Assembly: GCF_050916355.1 (NCBI RefSeq) | Contig: NZ_CP136946.1 | Span: 1,364,001 to 1,428,000, forward strand | Direction of reading: 5' to 3' | Length of the DNA stretch: 64,000 nt | DNA from: Jeongeupia wiesaeckerbachi | GTDB lineage: Bacteria > Pseudomonadota > Gammaproteobacteria > Burkholderiales > Chitinibacteraceae | In this document: positions 53,597-61,649 of the stretch, in pieces | How the letters are laid out: each line of letters starts with the position of its first letter | Numbering within the stretch: the stretch's first letter is position 1 | Made by a program: the position numbers and the translations under genes | The notes under the pieces: model-generated | What the model was told of the DNA's origin: nothing | Seen by the model: only the letters and a program-made list of their open reading frames with translations | The model's database searches: none

Positions 53597-53625
53597 ACGG
53601 CGAACCGATCTGGTTCGCCGTTTTT
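53597..53625 (+). terminator. Rho-independent terminator of the sbp-cysTWA operon
   Basis: Stem ACGGCGAACC/GGTTCGCCGT with a 5-nt loop, followed by TTTTT, 20 bp after cysA. Confidence 0.9.
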
Positions 53626-53636
53626 GCATTCAGGAT

Positions 53637-53661
53637 AAAAAAACCCCGCCAAAAGGCGGGG
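53637..53661 (-). terminator. Rho-independent terminator of the Lys/His-rich repeat gene
   Basis: Stem CCCCGCC/GGCGGGG with a 4-nt loop. On the minus strand it is followed by a run of seven T, about 40 bp past the stop. Confidence 0.88.
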
Positions 53662-53703
53662 CCGAGGGGCTGGAGGGCACAGGGGCAAAGCCCTCCGGCG
53701 CGA

Positions 53704-54096
53704 TTACTTGGCTTGGACAGCCGATGCAGCCGACGCGTGCTTCTTGGCCTGGGCCTTTTGTACGGCCGATGCAGCCGACGCGTGCTTCTTGGCTTGGGCC
53801 TTTTGTACGGCCGACGCCGACGACGCGTGCTTCTTGGCTTGGGCCTTTTGTACGGCCGATGCCGACGAAGCGTGCTTCTTGGCTTGTGCCTTATGGACAG
53901 CCGACGCCGACGAAGCGTGCTTCTTCGCTTGAGTCTTCTGCACGGCCGATGCTTGCTTCGGCGTGGCTTTTTTGTGCTGCTTGGCCTGCGCGGCCGAAGC
54001 GCCTTGCGCCGACACCGAGGTGGCGAACGATGGGGTGGCGATCATCAGGCCGGCAGCGGCGAAAACGGTAGCGAGCGTTGCGGTCAGCTTGTTCAT
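53704..54096 (-). CDS. Exported Lys/His/Ala-rich repeat protein (Asr-like)
   Basis: A 130-residue protein. Signal peptide 1-26 (cleavage after SFA), then a low-complexity region made of a 15-residue unit AQAKKHASSASAVQK repeated about five times (residues 52-130). It is strongly basic. Composition and layout recall the E. coli acid-shock protein Asr, whose periplasmic basic repeats help acid survival, but sequence identity is limited to KAQAKKHA-like pieces. CGGAGAATCTGC precedes the ATG. Single gene with its own terminator. Confidence 0.82.
   Translation of the reverse strand: MNKLTATLATVFAAAGLMIATPSFATSVSAQGASAAQAKQHKKATPKQASAVQKTQAKKHASSASAVHKAQAKKHASSASAVQKAQAKKHASSASAVQKAQAKKHASAASAVQKAQAKKHASAASAVQAK
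53711..53955 (-). repeat. 45-bp in-frame tandem repeat
   Basis: About five copies of a 45-bp unit (TTCTTGGCYTGGGCCTTTTG ... on the plus strand) with only a few base changes between copies. Recombination would add or remove 15 residues at a time in the exported repeat protein. Confidence 0.9.
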
Positions 54097-54390
54097 GCAG
54101 ATTCTCCGGGAGATTTGAGCCGCTATCGTTGCGGCGACAGATACAGCATCGCATCGCCGCATTCGAGCGTCTGTGAGCCTTATGCTGACCTGTGTTTCCT
54201 TATGTTGGCGCCGTCAACCGTTTGAAAGGCCGGACGTTGCGCCACGTGGTCTGTCCCGGATTTGTCACGCAGTGCGCAAGCTCTCCGTCTATCATGTACT
54301 GCGCCGCGACACGGCATGGCCTTGTCGTGCTTGGCTAGGATGAAACGATGGGCCGCATCGGGTGGCCTGACGTAAACACGGGAGAATGGC

Positions 54391-54795
54391 ATGGGACTTC
54401 TGGATCAACTGACGGGTGCCCTCGGCGGCGGCAATCAGGAAGAGGGCGCAGGCGGCTTGCTCGGCGCGCTGGGTCCGCTGCTCGAACAACAGGGCGGTCT
54501 TTCCGGCCTGGTGGAGAAATTCCAGCAAGGTGGTCTGGCCGAAGTCGCTCAATCGTGGATTTCCACCGGCCAGAACCTGCCGATCTCGGCCGAACAGATC
54601 CAGTCGGTGCTCGGCAGTGACGTGGTGACGCAACTGGCTTCCAAGCTCGGCATCGACCCGCAACAGGCGGCCGGCCAGCTTTCCGAATCGCTGCCGCAGC
54701 TCGTCGACCAACTGACGCCGAACGGTGAAGTGCCGCAGGGCGGTGATCTGCTGGCGCAGGGGCTCAATCTGCTCAAGGGCAAGCTGTTCGGCTGA
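54391..54795 (+). CDS. YidB/DUF937-family protein
   Basis: A 134-residue cytoplasmic protein with GLLDQLTGALGGGNQ at the start and the conserved WISTGQNLPISAEQIQSVLG and LGIDPQQAAGQLSESLPQLV segments that define this family. Function unknown in E. coli and elsewhere. Start after GGGAGAATGGC. Convergent with the glycosyltransferase operon, sharing a bidirectional terminator. Confidence 0.9.
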   Translation: MGLLDQLTGALGGGNQEEGAGGLLGALGPLLEQQGGLSGLVEKFQQGGLAEVAQSWISTGQNLPISAEQIQSVLGSDVVTQLASKLGIDPQQAAGQLSESLPQLVDQLTPNGEVPQGGDLLAQGLNLLKGKLFG

Positions 54796-54818
54796 TTGCA
54801 CTGGCAGGTGCCTGAGCG

Positions 54819-54845
54819 AAAAAGACGCCTCCCGGCGTCTTTTTT
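54819..54845. terminator. Bidirectional terminator between yidB-like gene and glycosyltransferase operon
   Basis: Stem AAAAAGACGCC/GGCGTCTTTTT with a TCCC loop; A run on the left and T run on the right serve both strands. Confidence 0.9.
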
Positions 54846-54849
54846 GGTT

Positions 54850-55881
54850 TCAGCGCCCTTCGATCAGGCTGCCGCGTTCACCATATGGCAACTGCCGCAT
54901 TGGCGCGGCGGCCGTCGGTGCCTCGGCCTCGTCGACGCGCGACGGCCGCAGCGACTGGGTGAAGTACAGCGGCCGCTGCTTGGTTTCGTTGAAAATCCGC
55001 CCGAGGTATTCGCCGAGCACGCCGGTGAAGAACAGCTGTACGCCGCCAAGGAACAGGATCGTCACCATGATCGTCGGATAGCCGTGCACCGGGTTGCCCC
55101 ACAGCAGCGTCTTGGCAATGATCCAGCTGCCATAGCCGAAGGCGAACAACGCCGTCGTCAGGCCGAGATAGGTGGCGACCTTGAGCGGGCCGATCGAGAA
55201 CGCGGTGATGCCCTCGAGTGCGAAGTTCCACAGCTTCCAGTAGTTGAACTTCGACACGCCGGCGGCGCGGGGATCGCGCCGGTACTCGATTGCCTTGGTC
55301 TTGAAGCCGACCCAGGCAAACAGGCCCTTCATGAAACGGTGCTGCTCGCGCAGCTGCAACAGCGCATCGACGGCGCGGCGGCTCATCAAGCGGAAATCGC
55401 CGGTGTCGCGCGGGATGTGCACGCGGCCGGACATCTTGTTCATCGTCCGGTAGAACGCCGCCGCAGTGATCTTCTTGACCCAGCTTTCGCCATCGCGCAC
55501 GGTGCGCCGGGCGTAGACGACGTCGTAGCCGCATTCCCATTCGCGCAGCATGTCGCGAATCAGCTCGGGCGGATCCTGCAGGTCGGCGTCGATGATCACC
55601 ACCGCGTCGCCGCGGGCGTGGTCCATGCCGGCGGTCATGGCGATTTCCTTGCCGAAATTGCGCGACAGATCGATGCCGGCGACGCGCGGGTCGCTGTCGC
55701 ACAGCCGGTCGATGATCGCCTGCGTGCGGTCGCGACTGCCGTCGTTGACGAAGACCATCTCGCAGCGATAGCGGGGCAGGCTGTCGAACAGCGCGCTCAT
55801 CCGGGCATGGAACTGTTCGAGTACGGCTTCCTCGTTGTACGCCGGCACGACGACCGACAGCAGCGGCAGATCAGTGTTCAT
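54850..55881 (-). CDS. Family 2 glycosyltransferase (GtrB/ArnC-like undecaprenyl-phosphate transferase)
   Basis: A 343-residue membrane glycosyltransferase. The GT-A domain (about 8-230) has VVVPAYNEEAVLEQF, VFVNDGSRDRTQAIID and the DxD site VVIIDADLQDPPELI. Two C-terminal helices (VATYLGLTTALFAFGYGSWI, TIMVTILFLGGVQLFFTGVL) and the ending LGEYLGRIFNETKQRPLY are typical of GtrB-type enzymes, which load a sugar onto undecaprenyl phosphate. Overlaps gtrA by 11 bp. Last gene of the four-gene unit. Confidence 0.9.
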   Translation of the reverse strand: MNTDLPLLSVVVPAYNEEAVLEQFHARMSALFDSLPRYRCEMVFVNDGSRDRTQAIIDRLCDSDPRVAGIDLSRNFGKEIAMTAGMDHARGDAVVIIDADLQDPPELIRDMLREWECGYDVVYARRTVRDGESWVKKITAAAFYRTMNKMSGRVHIPRDTGDFRLMSRRAVDALLQLREQHRFMKGLFAWVGFKTKAIEYRRDPRAAGVSKFNYWKLWNFALEGITAFSIGPLKVATYLGLTTALFAFGYGSWIIAKTLLWGNPVHGYPTIMVTILFLGGVQLFFTGVLGEYLGRIFNETKQRPLYFTQSLRPSRVDEAEAPTAAAPMRQLPYGERGSLIEGR

Positions 55882-56266
55882 GTCTTTGCTCCCGGAACGC
55901 CCAGAACCGGCTGCCGCCGAAATTCCAGATCAGTCCGATCCCGGTGGTGATGATCTGGGCGATGAAGTACTGCCAGCCCAGCGTGTGAACGAACAACGTC
56001 ATCAGCAAGGTGTTGAGGCACCAGCCGACGCCGACGATGGTGAAATACTTGCTTGCGGCCTCGGCGTGCGATTTGCCGCTCTTGAACGTGTACTTGTAGT
56101 TCAGCGCGTAGTTGGCGAAGCAGCCGAAGACATAGCCGACCGCCGACGCCACCGCCGCCGCCGCGCCGAGGTGCTCGACGCCGAACCACAGCGTCAGGTA
56201 CTGGATGCCGGTGCCGGCCAGGCCGACGGCGGCGAAGTGCAGGAACTGGTGGTGCAGTTTTTTCAT
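55871..56266 (-). CDS. gtrA: GtrA-family membrane protein (probable polyprenyl-sugar flippase)
   Basis: A 131-residue protein with four helices. FAAVGLAGTGIQYLTLWFG, GYVFGCFANYALNYKYTFKS and GLIWNFGGSRFWAFREQ are the GtrA signatures. GtrA proteins are thought to flip sugar-linked undecaprenyl phosphate made by GtrB to the periplasm. It lies 16 bp after the DUF2298 gene and overlaps the GtrB-like gene. Confidence 0.9.
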   Translation of the reverse strand: MKKLHHQFLHFAAVGLAGTGIQYLTLWFGVEHLGAAAAVASAVGYVFGCFANYALNYKYTFKSGKSHAEAASKYFTIVGVGWCLNTLLMTLFVHTLGWQYFIAQIITTGIGLIWNFGGSRFWAFREQRHEH

Positions 56267-56282
56267 CAGGCCAACTCGGTCA

Positions 56283-58313
56283 TCATCGGCGAATCCACAG
56301 CCCGACCGGCGCTTGTCCGGCGCCGCTGGCCGGTTGCCAGGTGTAGCTGGCGGCCAGCGCCTGTTGCAGCTGCGACCACGCTTGCGGATTTTGCGCGTCG
56401 CGGGGTGTCCAGACGATATACCGAACCTTCTTCAGCGTCAGCCAGGCTTGCGGATCGGGCAGGGCGCCGGTGTAGAACGCGCGGATCTGGTCGCGGGTGA
56501 CCCAGACCTCGGGCGAGCTGCCGTGCCAGGTGATCAGGTGCGATGGCCAGCCGAGCAGGGACGGCTTGGCGGTGAAGGCGGCGAAGATATTGCTGTCGGT
56601 GTAGGCGTCGCCGTAGACGTTCTCGAGCACGATGCCGTCGGGCTGGCGCGCCAGCTGTGCCAGCAGCTCACGCACGGTCGGGTCCTGGGTGTAGACGGCG
56701 GTGGCGTCGAGCCGGCCGCGGTCGCTCGGGCCGGCGTTGGCCAGATAGCGGATGTTGTCCCAGCCGTAGCTCAGCGTGATCAAGGCCAGCGATGCGGCGA
56801 CGAGCAGCGTGATCCAGCGGCGCGACTGGCCGAGCAGCAGCGCGCCGAGCAGCGCCAGCCCGCCGGTCCAGATCCAGCCCCACCATTTCATCACCGTGTT
56901 GGTGCGCTCGAATCGCCCGCCCGACGGGTCGTCGACGAAGATGCATTCGGCCATCAAGAGCAGCGCACCGAAGGCCAGCGCCGCATACAGCGTGAAGCCG
57001 CGCGTGCGAGCTTGCGAGGCACCGGCGACGAGGCCGAGCACGATCAGCAGCAGCAGCGGCCATTGCAGCGTCAGGTACTGCAACAGCGGCGTGTGATCCA
57101 GCGTCGCGACGAGCCGGATCGGCGTCGCCAGCGACTTGCTGGCGAAGCCGGCGAGGAAGGGGTAAAGCAGCAGCAAGGCGGCGGTGCCGCCGGCGATCAG
57201 CGCCGGCCAGTCGGTGCCGGGCGCCTGGGTGATTGCCGGATCGGCGGTTTCATCGATCGGCTGCGCGCGGCGATGCCGCCATGCGGCCCAGCCGGCGACC
57301 AGCAGCGCCTGCAGCGGGAACACCCAGGTGTTGGTGGCGATGGTCACCGGGACGGTCAGGCCGATCAGCGCGGTATTGATCCGGCGGCTGCCGCTGCCGG
57401 TTTCGACCATCGCCATCAGCGCCAGCGCCAGCAGCAAGAGGAAGAAGCCGCCGAGCGGCGGGTGATAGTCGCCGACGAAGTACTGGTAGCCGAAGTTCTC
57501 CAGCGGCAGCTCGCGCGCCTCGAAGCGGGTTTCCTTCGGGTAGAGCGAGTGGCCGAGTTCGGTATCGAGGCGCTGGTCGTAGAGGCCGACAAAGCGCGCG
57601 CTTGCCCACATCCGGTCATTGATTTCATTGGTCGGCGCGTTGACGTCGCCCTGGCGCAGCAGATGCACCATCGGGCTGGCGCCGGTCGCGCCGATCACCA
57701 GCGTGGCGACCAGCAGGATTTTCAGTCCGCGCGAAGCGACAAAGCGGCTGGCGATGTCCCACGCCAGCGCCGCGCTCATCGCCATCAAGAGCGGCATCGC
57801 CAGGTTGTACGTCAGCCCCGGCTTGAGTGCGAACAGCCGGCCCAGCAGTGCGGCGCCGTAGTGCTGGAAGGCGTAATAGAAATCGAACACCCGCGGCGGG
57901 AACCAGTGATCGGGCGGCGGCAGCGTGGCGCCGGGCAGGTAGTTGCCGATGAAGAAGAGGTCGGTGACGCGTTCGCTGGTCGGGTAGATCGACGGGTAGA
58001 ACCACTTCCACATCAGCCCGTAGCCGACGAAAGCCCAGAACAGCGCCTCGCTGCGCACGAAACCGGCGGTCTTGAGCCTGTCCTTGTCCCACCACAGCGC
58101 CAGCAGCGCGATCGCGGTCGTGAACGGCCACAGCGCCGAAAGCCGGCCCCAGCCGTGGAAATGTTCGGCGAAGAAACAGACCAGGGTGATGCCGAGGACG
58201 CCGGCTGCGCGGGCGACGTGGAACGACGGAATCAGCCGCGACACGACGGCCGAAACGGCGGCGAAATGGACGAGGATCAGCGCCAGCGTCAGCGCGTAGT
58301 AGATCAGGGTCAT
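56283..58313 (-). CDS. DUF2298 (YYY-type) polytopic membrane protein, copy 2
   Basis: A 676-residue protein with a dozen or more helices. It carries the family marks FDFYYAFQHYGAALLG, VGDYHPPLGGFFLLLLALAL and ERTNTVMKWWGWIWTGGLAL. DUF2298 proteins resemble GT-C glycosyltransferases of the ArnT kind, with a soluble periplasmic part at the C-terminus (about 560-676). In this operon it holds the place of GtrC, the transferase that uses the flipped lipid-linked sugar; this is inference. Its ATG overlaps copy 1's stop. Confidence 0.85.
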   Translation of the reverse strand: MTLIYYALTLALILVHFAAVSAVVSRLIPSFHVARAAGVLGITLVCFFAEHFHGWGRLSALWPFTTAIALLALWWDKDRLKTAGFVRSEALFWAFVGYGLMWKWFYPSIYPTSERVTDLFFIGNYLPGATLPPPDHWFPPRVFDFYYAFQHYGAALLGRLFALKPGLTYNLAMPLLMAMSAALAWDIASRFVASRGLKILLVATLVIGATGASPMVHLLRQGDVNAPTNEINDRMWASARFVGLYDQRLDTELGHSLYPKETRFEARELPLENFGYQYFVGDYHPPLGGFFLLLLALALMAMVETGSGSRRINTALIGLTVPVTIATNTWVFPLQALLVAGWAAWRHRRAQPIDETADPAITQAPGTDWPALIAGGTAALLLLYPFLAGFASKSLATPIRLVATLDHTPLLQYLTLQWPLLLLIVLGLVAGASQARTRGFTLYAALAFGALLLMAECIFVDDPSGGRFERTNTVMKWWGWIWTGGLALLGALLLGQSRRWITLLVAASLALITLSYGWDNIRYLANAGPSDRGRLDATAVYTQDPTVRELLAQLARQPDGIVLENVYGDAYTDSNIFAAFTAKPSLLGWPSHLITWHGSSPEVWVTRDQIRAFYTGALPDPQAWLTLKKVRYIVWTPRDAQNPQAWSQLQQALAASYTWQPASGAGQAPVGLWIRR

Positions 58314-60313
58314 GGTGCGGTCTCGTGGGGCATGCGGACGAACACGCCGTAGGCTTCGGTGCCGGCCTGCCACAGCGGCTGCCATTGGTAATCGGGGGAG
58401 AGGGTGGTTTTCAGCTGTGCCAGCGCCATCTGGCCGCGTGCCGCGTCGAAACGGCTCCAGACGACGTAGTCGACGTGCTGGCCGAGCAGCCATTCGCGGG
58501 CCGCCGGATGCGTGCCGGCATAGATCGCGCGGGCGGCATCGGCGCGCTCGCCGACGTAGACCGGGTTGCCGCGCCATTGCGCGACGTGCGCCGGCCAGCC
58601 CAGCGCCGACGGCTTGCCGGCGAACAGGGCGAATGCGCTGCTCGGGCTGTAGGCGGTGCGGTCGGTGCTTTCGAGCACCAGCCCTGGCGGCTGTGCCTTG
58701 AGCCAGCCGAGGATGGCCTTGTTGGCGTCGTCATCCTTGAGCCAGGCGTCACCGGCGATCTGCCCGGCGTGCGTGCGCGGATTGCTCAACCAGAACTGCA
58801 GTTGCGGCAGCAGGAAGGACAGCGACGCCGCCAGCGGCACGATCGCCGCGATCCGGCGCCAGCGTGCCGCGCTGCCGAGGTTGATCGCACCCAGCCAGAC
58901 GATGGCCGCCGGCCATAACCACGACCACCACTTCAACACCGTGTTGAAGCGTTGCAGCTTGTCGCCGAGCGGATCGTCGACGGTGACGAGCTCGGACAGC
59001 GCCAGCATCGCCAGGACGCCGAACGCGCTCCACCACGCCAGCCGCGCACGCGGGCCCTGGCTCAAGGCGAGCGCGACGAGCAGCAGCACCGGCCACCACA
59101 GCAGCAGCCATTCGTTCAGCGGCGAGTATTCGAACGGCCGGGTCAGTACGATCGGCGTGTGCAGGCCGGCAAGCGCGAAATAGCTGAGGAAGGGATAGAG
59201 CAGCGCCAGCGCCGTGGCGACGCCGGCGGCGGTCGGCAGCACCAGGCAGGCCGCCTTGCCTCGCCAGCGGTACAGCAGCCAGCCGGCGACGAGTAGCGCC
59301 ATCGGCGGCAATACCCAGGCGTTGGCGGCGATGCACAGCGCGACGCTGGCGCCGATCATGGCGGCGGGAAGGCGGACATCGGCCGCATCTGCCTCGTCGG
59401 GACGTTCGATCCGCGCGATCAGGCCGAGCACGAACAGCAGCAGCACGAAGCCGGCCAGCGGCGGATGGACGTCGCCCAGATACATCAGGTAGGACGGTGT
59501 CTCGAGCGCCAGATCCATCGCCGGAGCGTCGGTCGGGGGGAACAGCTGCTGCCCCGGTACCGAGTTCGACAGCCGGTCGTACAGGCCGATGAAACGGGTG
59601 TTCGCCCACAAGCGGGTGATGGCCGCCGATTGCGCCGAAGCCGGGCTGGCGTCGGCGGACACGTAGAGCACGTTCAGCAACGGCGCGATGCCGGTGCCGC
59701 CGACGATGACGGTGGCGACGATCAGCCCGCGCGAGACGTTCGATGCGACAAAGCGCGTGGCAATCGACCACGCCAGGCTGCCGATCAGGCCGAACAGCAA
59801 GGCGCTGCCGAGGTTCATCGCCTGCCCGGCGGCGAGGTTGAGCCAGCGGCCCATCAGCGCGACCGAATAGTGCAGGAAGGCGTAATAGCAATCGAAGACC
59901 GCGCCGGGCAGCCAGCGGTCCGGCGGCGGCAGCGTATCGCCGCTCAAGTAGTTGCTGATGAAGTACAGGTCGGTCAGGTGCTCGCTGGTCGAGTCGATGT
60001 CCGGATAGCCCCAGCGCCATGCCAGCGCGACCAGAAACGGCAGGGCGAACGGCAGTTGTGCGCGCCAGAAGCCGCAGGCCTGCGCAGGCCGCCAGATCAG
60101 CGCCAGCGACACCGCGGTCGAGATTGGCCACAGCCAGGCCAGCCGGCCGAGACCGATAAAATGTTCGACGAAGAACAGCAGCAGGCACAGCGCCAGCGCG
60201 CCGCCGGCGCGGGCGAGCTGCGCGTCGGGCAGCCAGCGGCGCACGAACTGCGCCAGCCCGGCCAGATTGACGAGCAGCAGCGCCAGCGTCAGCGCAAGGT
60301 AGATCAGACTCAT
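58310..60313 (-). CDS. DUF2298 (YYY-type) polytopic membrane protein, copy 1
   Basis: A 667-residue homologue of the gene downstream, sharing FDCYYAFLHYSVALMG, LGDVHPPLAGFVLLLFVLGL and QRFNTVLKWWSWLWPAAIVW, the same helix layout and the same C-terminal domain plan. Overall they look only moderately alike, so the duplication is old or the copies came separately. Start after GGATGGAAGAG. First gene of the unit copy 1-copy 2-gtrA-gtrB-like. Predicted GT-C type transferase; acceptor unknown. Confidence 0.85.
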   Translation of the reverse strand: MSLIYLALTLALLLVNLAGLAQFVRRWLPDAQLARAGGALALCLLLFFVEHFIGLGRLAWLWPISTAVSLALIWRPAQACGFWRAQLPFALPFLVALAWRWGYPDIDSTSEHLTDLYFISNYLSGDTLPPPDRWLPGAVFDCYYAFLHYSVALMGRWLNLAAGQAMNLGSALLFGLIGSLAWSIATRFVASNVSRGLIVATVIVGGTGIAPLLNVLYVSADASPASAQSAAITRLWANTRFIGLYDRLSNSVPGQQLFPPTDAPAMDLALETPSYLMYLGDVHPPLAGFVLLLFVLGLIARIERPDEADAADVRLPAAMIGASVALCIAANAWVLPPMALLVAGWLLYRWRGKAACLVLPTAAGVATALALLYPFLSYFALAGLHTPIVLTRPFEYSPLNEWLLLWWPVLLLVALALSQGPRARLAWWSAFGVLAMLALSELVTVDDPLGDKLQRFNTVLKWWSWLWPAAIVWLGAINLGSAARWRRIAAIVPLAASLSFLLPQLQFWLSNPRTHAGQIAGDAWLKDDDANKAILGWLKAQPPGLVLESTDRTAYSPSSAFALFAGKPSALGWPAHVAQWRGNPVYVGERADAARAIYAGTHPAAREWLLGQHVDYVVWSRFDAARGQMALAQLKTTLSPDYQWQPLWQAGTEAYGVFVRMPHETAP

Positions 60314-60361
60314 CTCTTCCATCCCCGGCACGGGTCATGGCCCGGCCTGTTTAGAACCAAT

Positions 60362-60412
60362 CCCAAGGGCGGCAACAAACCGCTTTGGCTCGCTTGCCGA
60401 CTGGGCTCGGTA
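60362..60412 (+). repeat. R2 intergenic repeat (fragment)
   Basis: Only the right end is recognisable: CGGCAACAAACCGCTTTGGC, TCGCTTGCCGACTGG, matching CGACAAACTGCTTTGGCTCG at 15.5 kb. It lies between the DUF2298 operon and the YkgJ-like gene. Confidence 0.55.
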
Positions 60413-60580
60413 CTTATCGCGCGGCCGATCCGCTCCCGGAGCGTGTCAGCTGCTTTTGTCGTCGCTGGCGTTGCTGCCGCGACATTTGGAAGCGAGCTTA
60501 CAAGCAATCGCGTGACCGCAACAGCCTGCCGCCCGGCAGTACCGCTTGCCCGCGACAGGCGGCTGCGGTTCAATCCTACG

Positions 60581-60841
60581 ATGCCGATTTCCTGCCGCCC
60601 CGCCTGCGCCGCCTGTTGTATTGCACCGTCGATCACCAGCCCGATTCCGGGCATGCCCGACGGCAAGCCCGCCGGTGTGCCGTGCATACAACTGACCGAC
60701 GATCTGCGCTGCGCGATCTTCACCGATCCGGCGCGGCCGGCGGTGTGTGGCGGTTTGCAGGCCGATGCCGATATGTGTGGCGCCGACCGGGTTCACGCAT
60801 TGGCGTGGCTGGCCGAGCTCGAGCGCGCAACGGCGCCCTGA
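60581..60841 (+). CDS. YkgJ-family cysteine-cluster protein
   Basis: An 86-residue protein with the CxxxCxxCC-type start ISCRPACAACCIAP, then GVPCIQL, LRCAIF, AVCGG and DMCGAD, seven to eight Cys in all. The family (CxxxCxxCC, zinc or Fe-S cluster) is of unknown function. ATG at 60581; no good ribosome site seen. A terminator follows. Confidence 0.85.
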   Translation: MPISCRPACAACCIAPSITSPIPGMPDGKPAGVPCIQLTDDLRCAIFTDPARPAVCGGLQADADMCGADRVHALAWLAELERATAP

Positions 60842-60859
60842 TCGCCGTCGTGTCATCGG

Positions 60860-60886
60860 AAAGACCGCCCAGGAGGCGGTCTTTTT
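60860..60886 (+). terminator. Rho-independent terminator after the YkgJ-like gene
   Basis: Stem AAAGACCGCC/GGCGGTCTTT with a 5-nt loop and trailing T residues. Confidence 0.9.
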
Positions 60887-61061
60887 CACGTCTGGCGCCG
60901 CGGGGTCCGCAAGGGCGGCACGCCGGTGCCGCAACGGGGCGCAAATGCCGCCTGCGTGGGCCTTGGCGTGAAATCGATTCAATAGCGCGATACGAGGTCA
61001 TCGGCTGCGGTGGCGCCGGGAGCTTGACGCGCCCGCAAGCCAAGGCGTGCTTCGGTGAAAT

Positions 61062-61080
61062 GTTAATGAGAATTGATCGT
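61062..61080 (+). promoter_or_regulatory. Candidate Fur box
   Basis: GTTAATGAGAATTGATCGT matches 11 of 19 positions of the GATAATGATAATCATTATC Fur consensus, with the AATGAGAAT half strong. It lies about 50-60 bp upstream of an iron-uptake operon. Confidence 0.6.
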
Positions 61081-61127
61081 GTTAGCATTCGCGTTCGCTT
61101 CTGTATGTGAACTTTTTTCCCGTTGTC

Positions 61128-61388
61128 ATGTCCGCGATCGCTTTCCTGTTGTGCCTTTCCGCCGCCGTGTGCGTTTACCTTGCTTCGCCGCAGCAGCGGC
61201 TGTTGCCCAGCCGCAATCGCTCGCGCTTGCGGCCGTTGGCGGTGAGCCTTGCACCGGCGGGCACCGGCGTGTGGATGTACGCCGCCGACGTGGCGTCCGG
61301 CCTTGTCGCCGCGATGCTGGTGCTGATGCTGAGCAGCGTCGCCTTGCCGTATCTGGCCTTGTTGCTGCCGGCACGGGAGGCGCGCTGA
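61128..61388 (+). CDS. DUF3325-like small membrane protein
   Basis: An 86-residue protein with about three helices. CLSAAVCVYLASPQQRLLPS and the following RSRLRPLAVSLA resemble DUF3325, a family seen beside siderophore receptors. Start uncertain: ATG 61128 or GTG 61107, neither with a good ribosome site. Its stop overlaps the next start (TGATG). Confidence 0.75.
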   Translation: MSAIAFLLCLSAAVCVYLASPQQRLLPSRNRSRLRPLAVSLAPAGTGVWMYAADVASGLVAAMLVLMLSSVALPYLALLLPAREAR

Positions 61389-61645
61389 TGTGGGGCAAGC
61401 TGAGCGCCGGCGTGCTGCTGGGCCTGCCGCTGGCCGTCTTCGGTGTGGGCGCCGTGGTCTATGCCTGGCCGGGTCCGTGGCAGGACGGCATGGTGCTGGG
61501 GATGCTGGCCATCGTGCCGGCCTGGATCGCCGTCGTCGCGGCCAGCCCGATGTTCCGCAGCACCGTGCGCGCGTGGACGGTGCTGGCGCTGGCGACGCTC
61601 GCCGCGTTCGCGGCCTTGTCGGCCGCCAAGCTGCTGGGGGCCTGA
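61388..61645 (+). CDS. DUF3649-like small membrane protein
   Basis: An 85-residue membrane protein with three helices (LSAGVLLGLPLAVFGVGAVV, GMVLGMLAIVPAWIAVVAA, AWTVLALATLAAFAALSAA). Together with the DUF3325-like and PepSY genes this matches a conserved iron-uptake gene set. ATG overlaps the previous stop; PepSY follows after 4 bp. Confidence 0.75.
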   Translation: MWGKLSAGVLLGLPLAVFGVGAVVYAWPGPWQDGMVLGMLAIVPAWIAVVAASPMFRSTVRAWTVLALATLAAFAALSAAKLLGA

Positions 61646-61649
61646 GGCG

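Noticed and set aside
53711..53955. 45-bp direct repeats as a possible CRISPR or iteron array
   Set aside because: No unique spacers, in frame inside a gene with signal peptide and ribosome site; no replication genes nearby.
56205..58352. A 715-codon plus-strand frame opposite the second DUF2298 gene
   Set aside because: Low-complexity Arg/Gln-rich shadow; the minus strand encodes membrane helices with overlapping neighbours.
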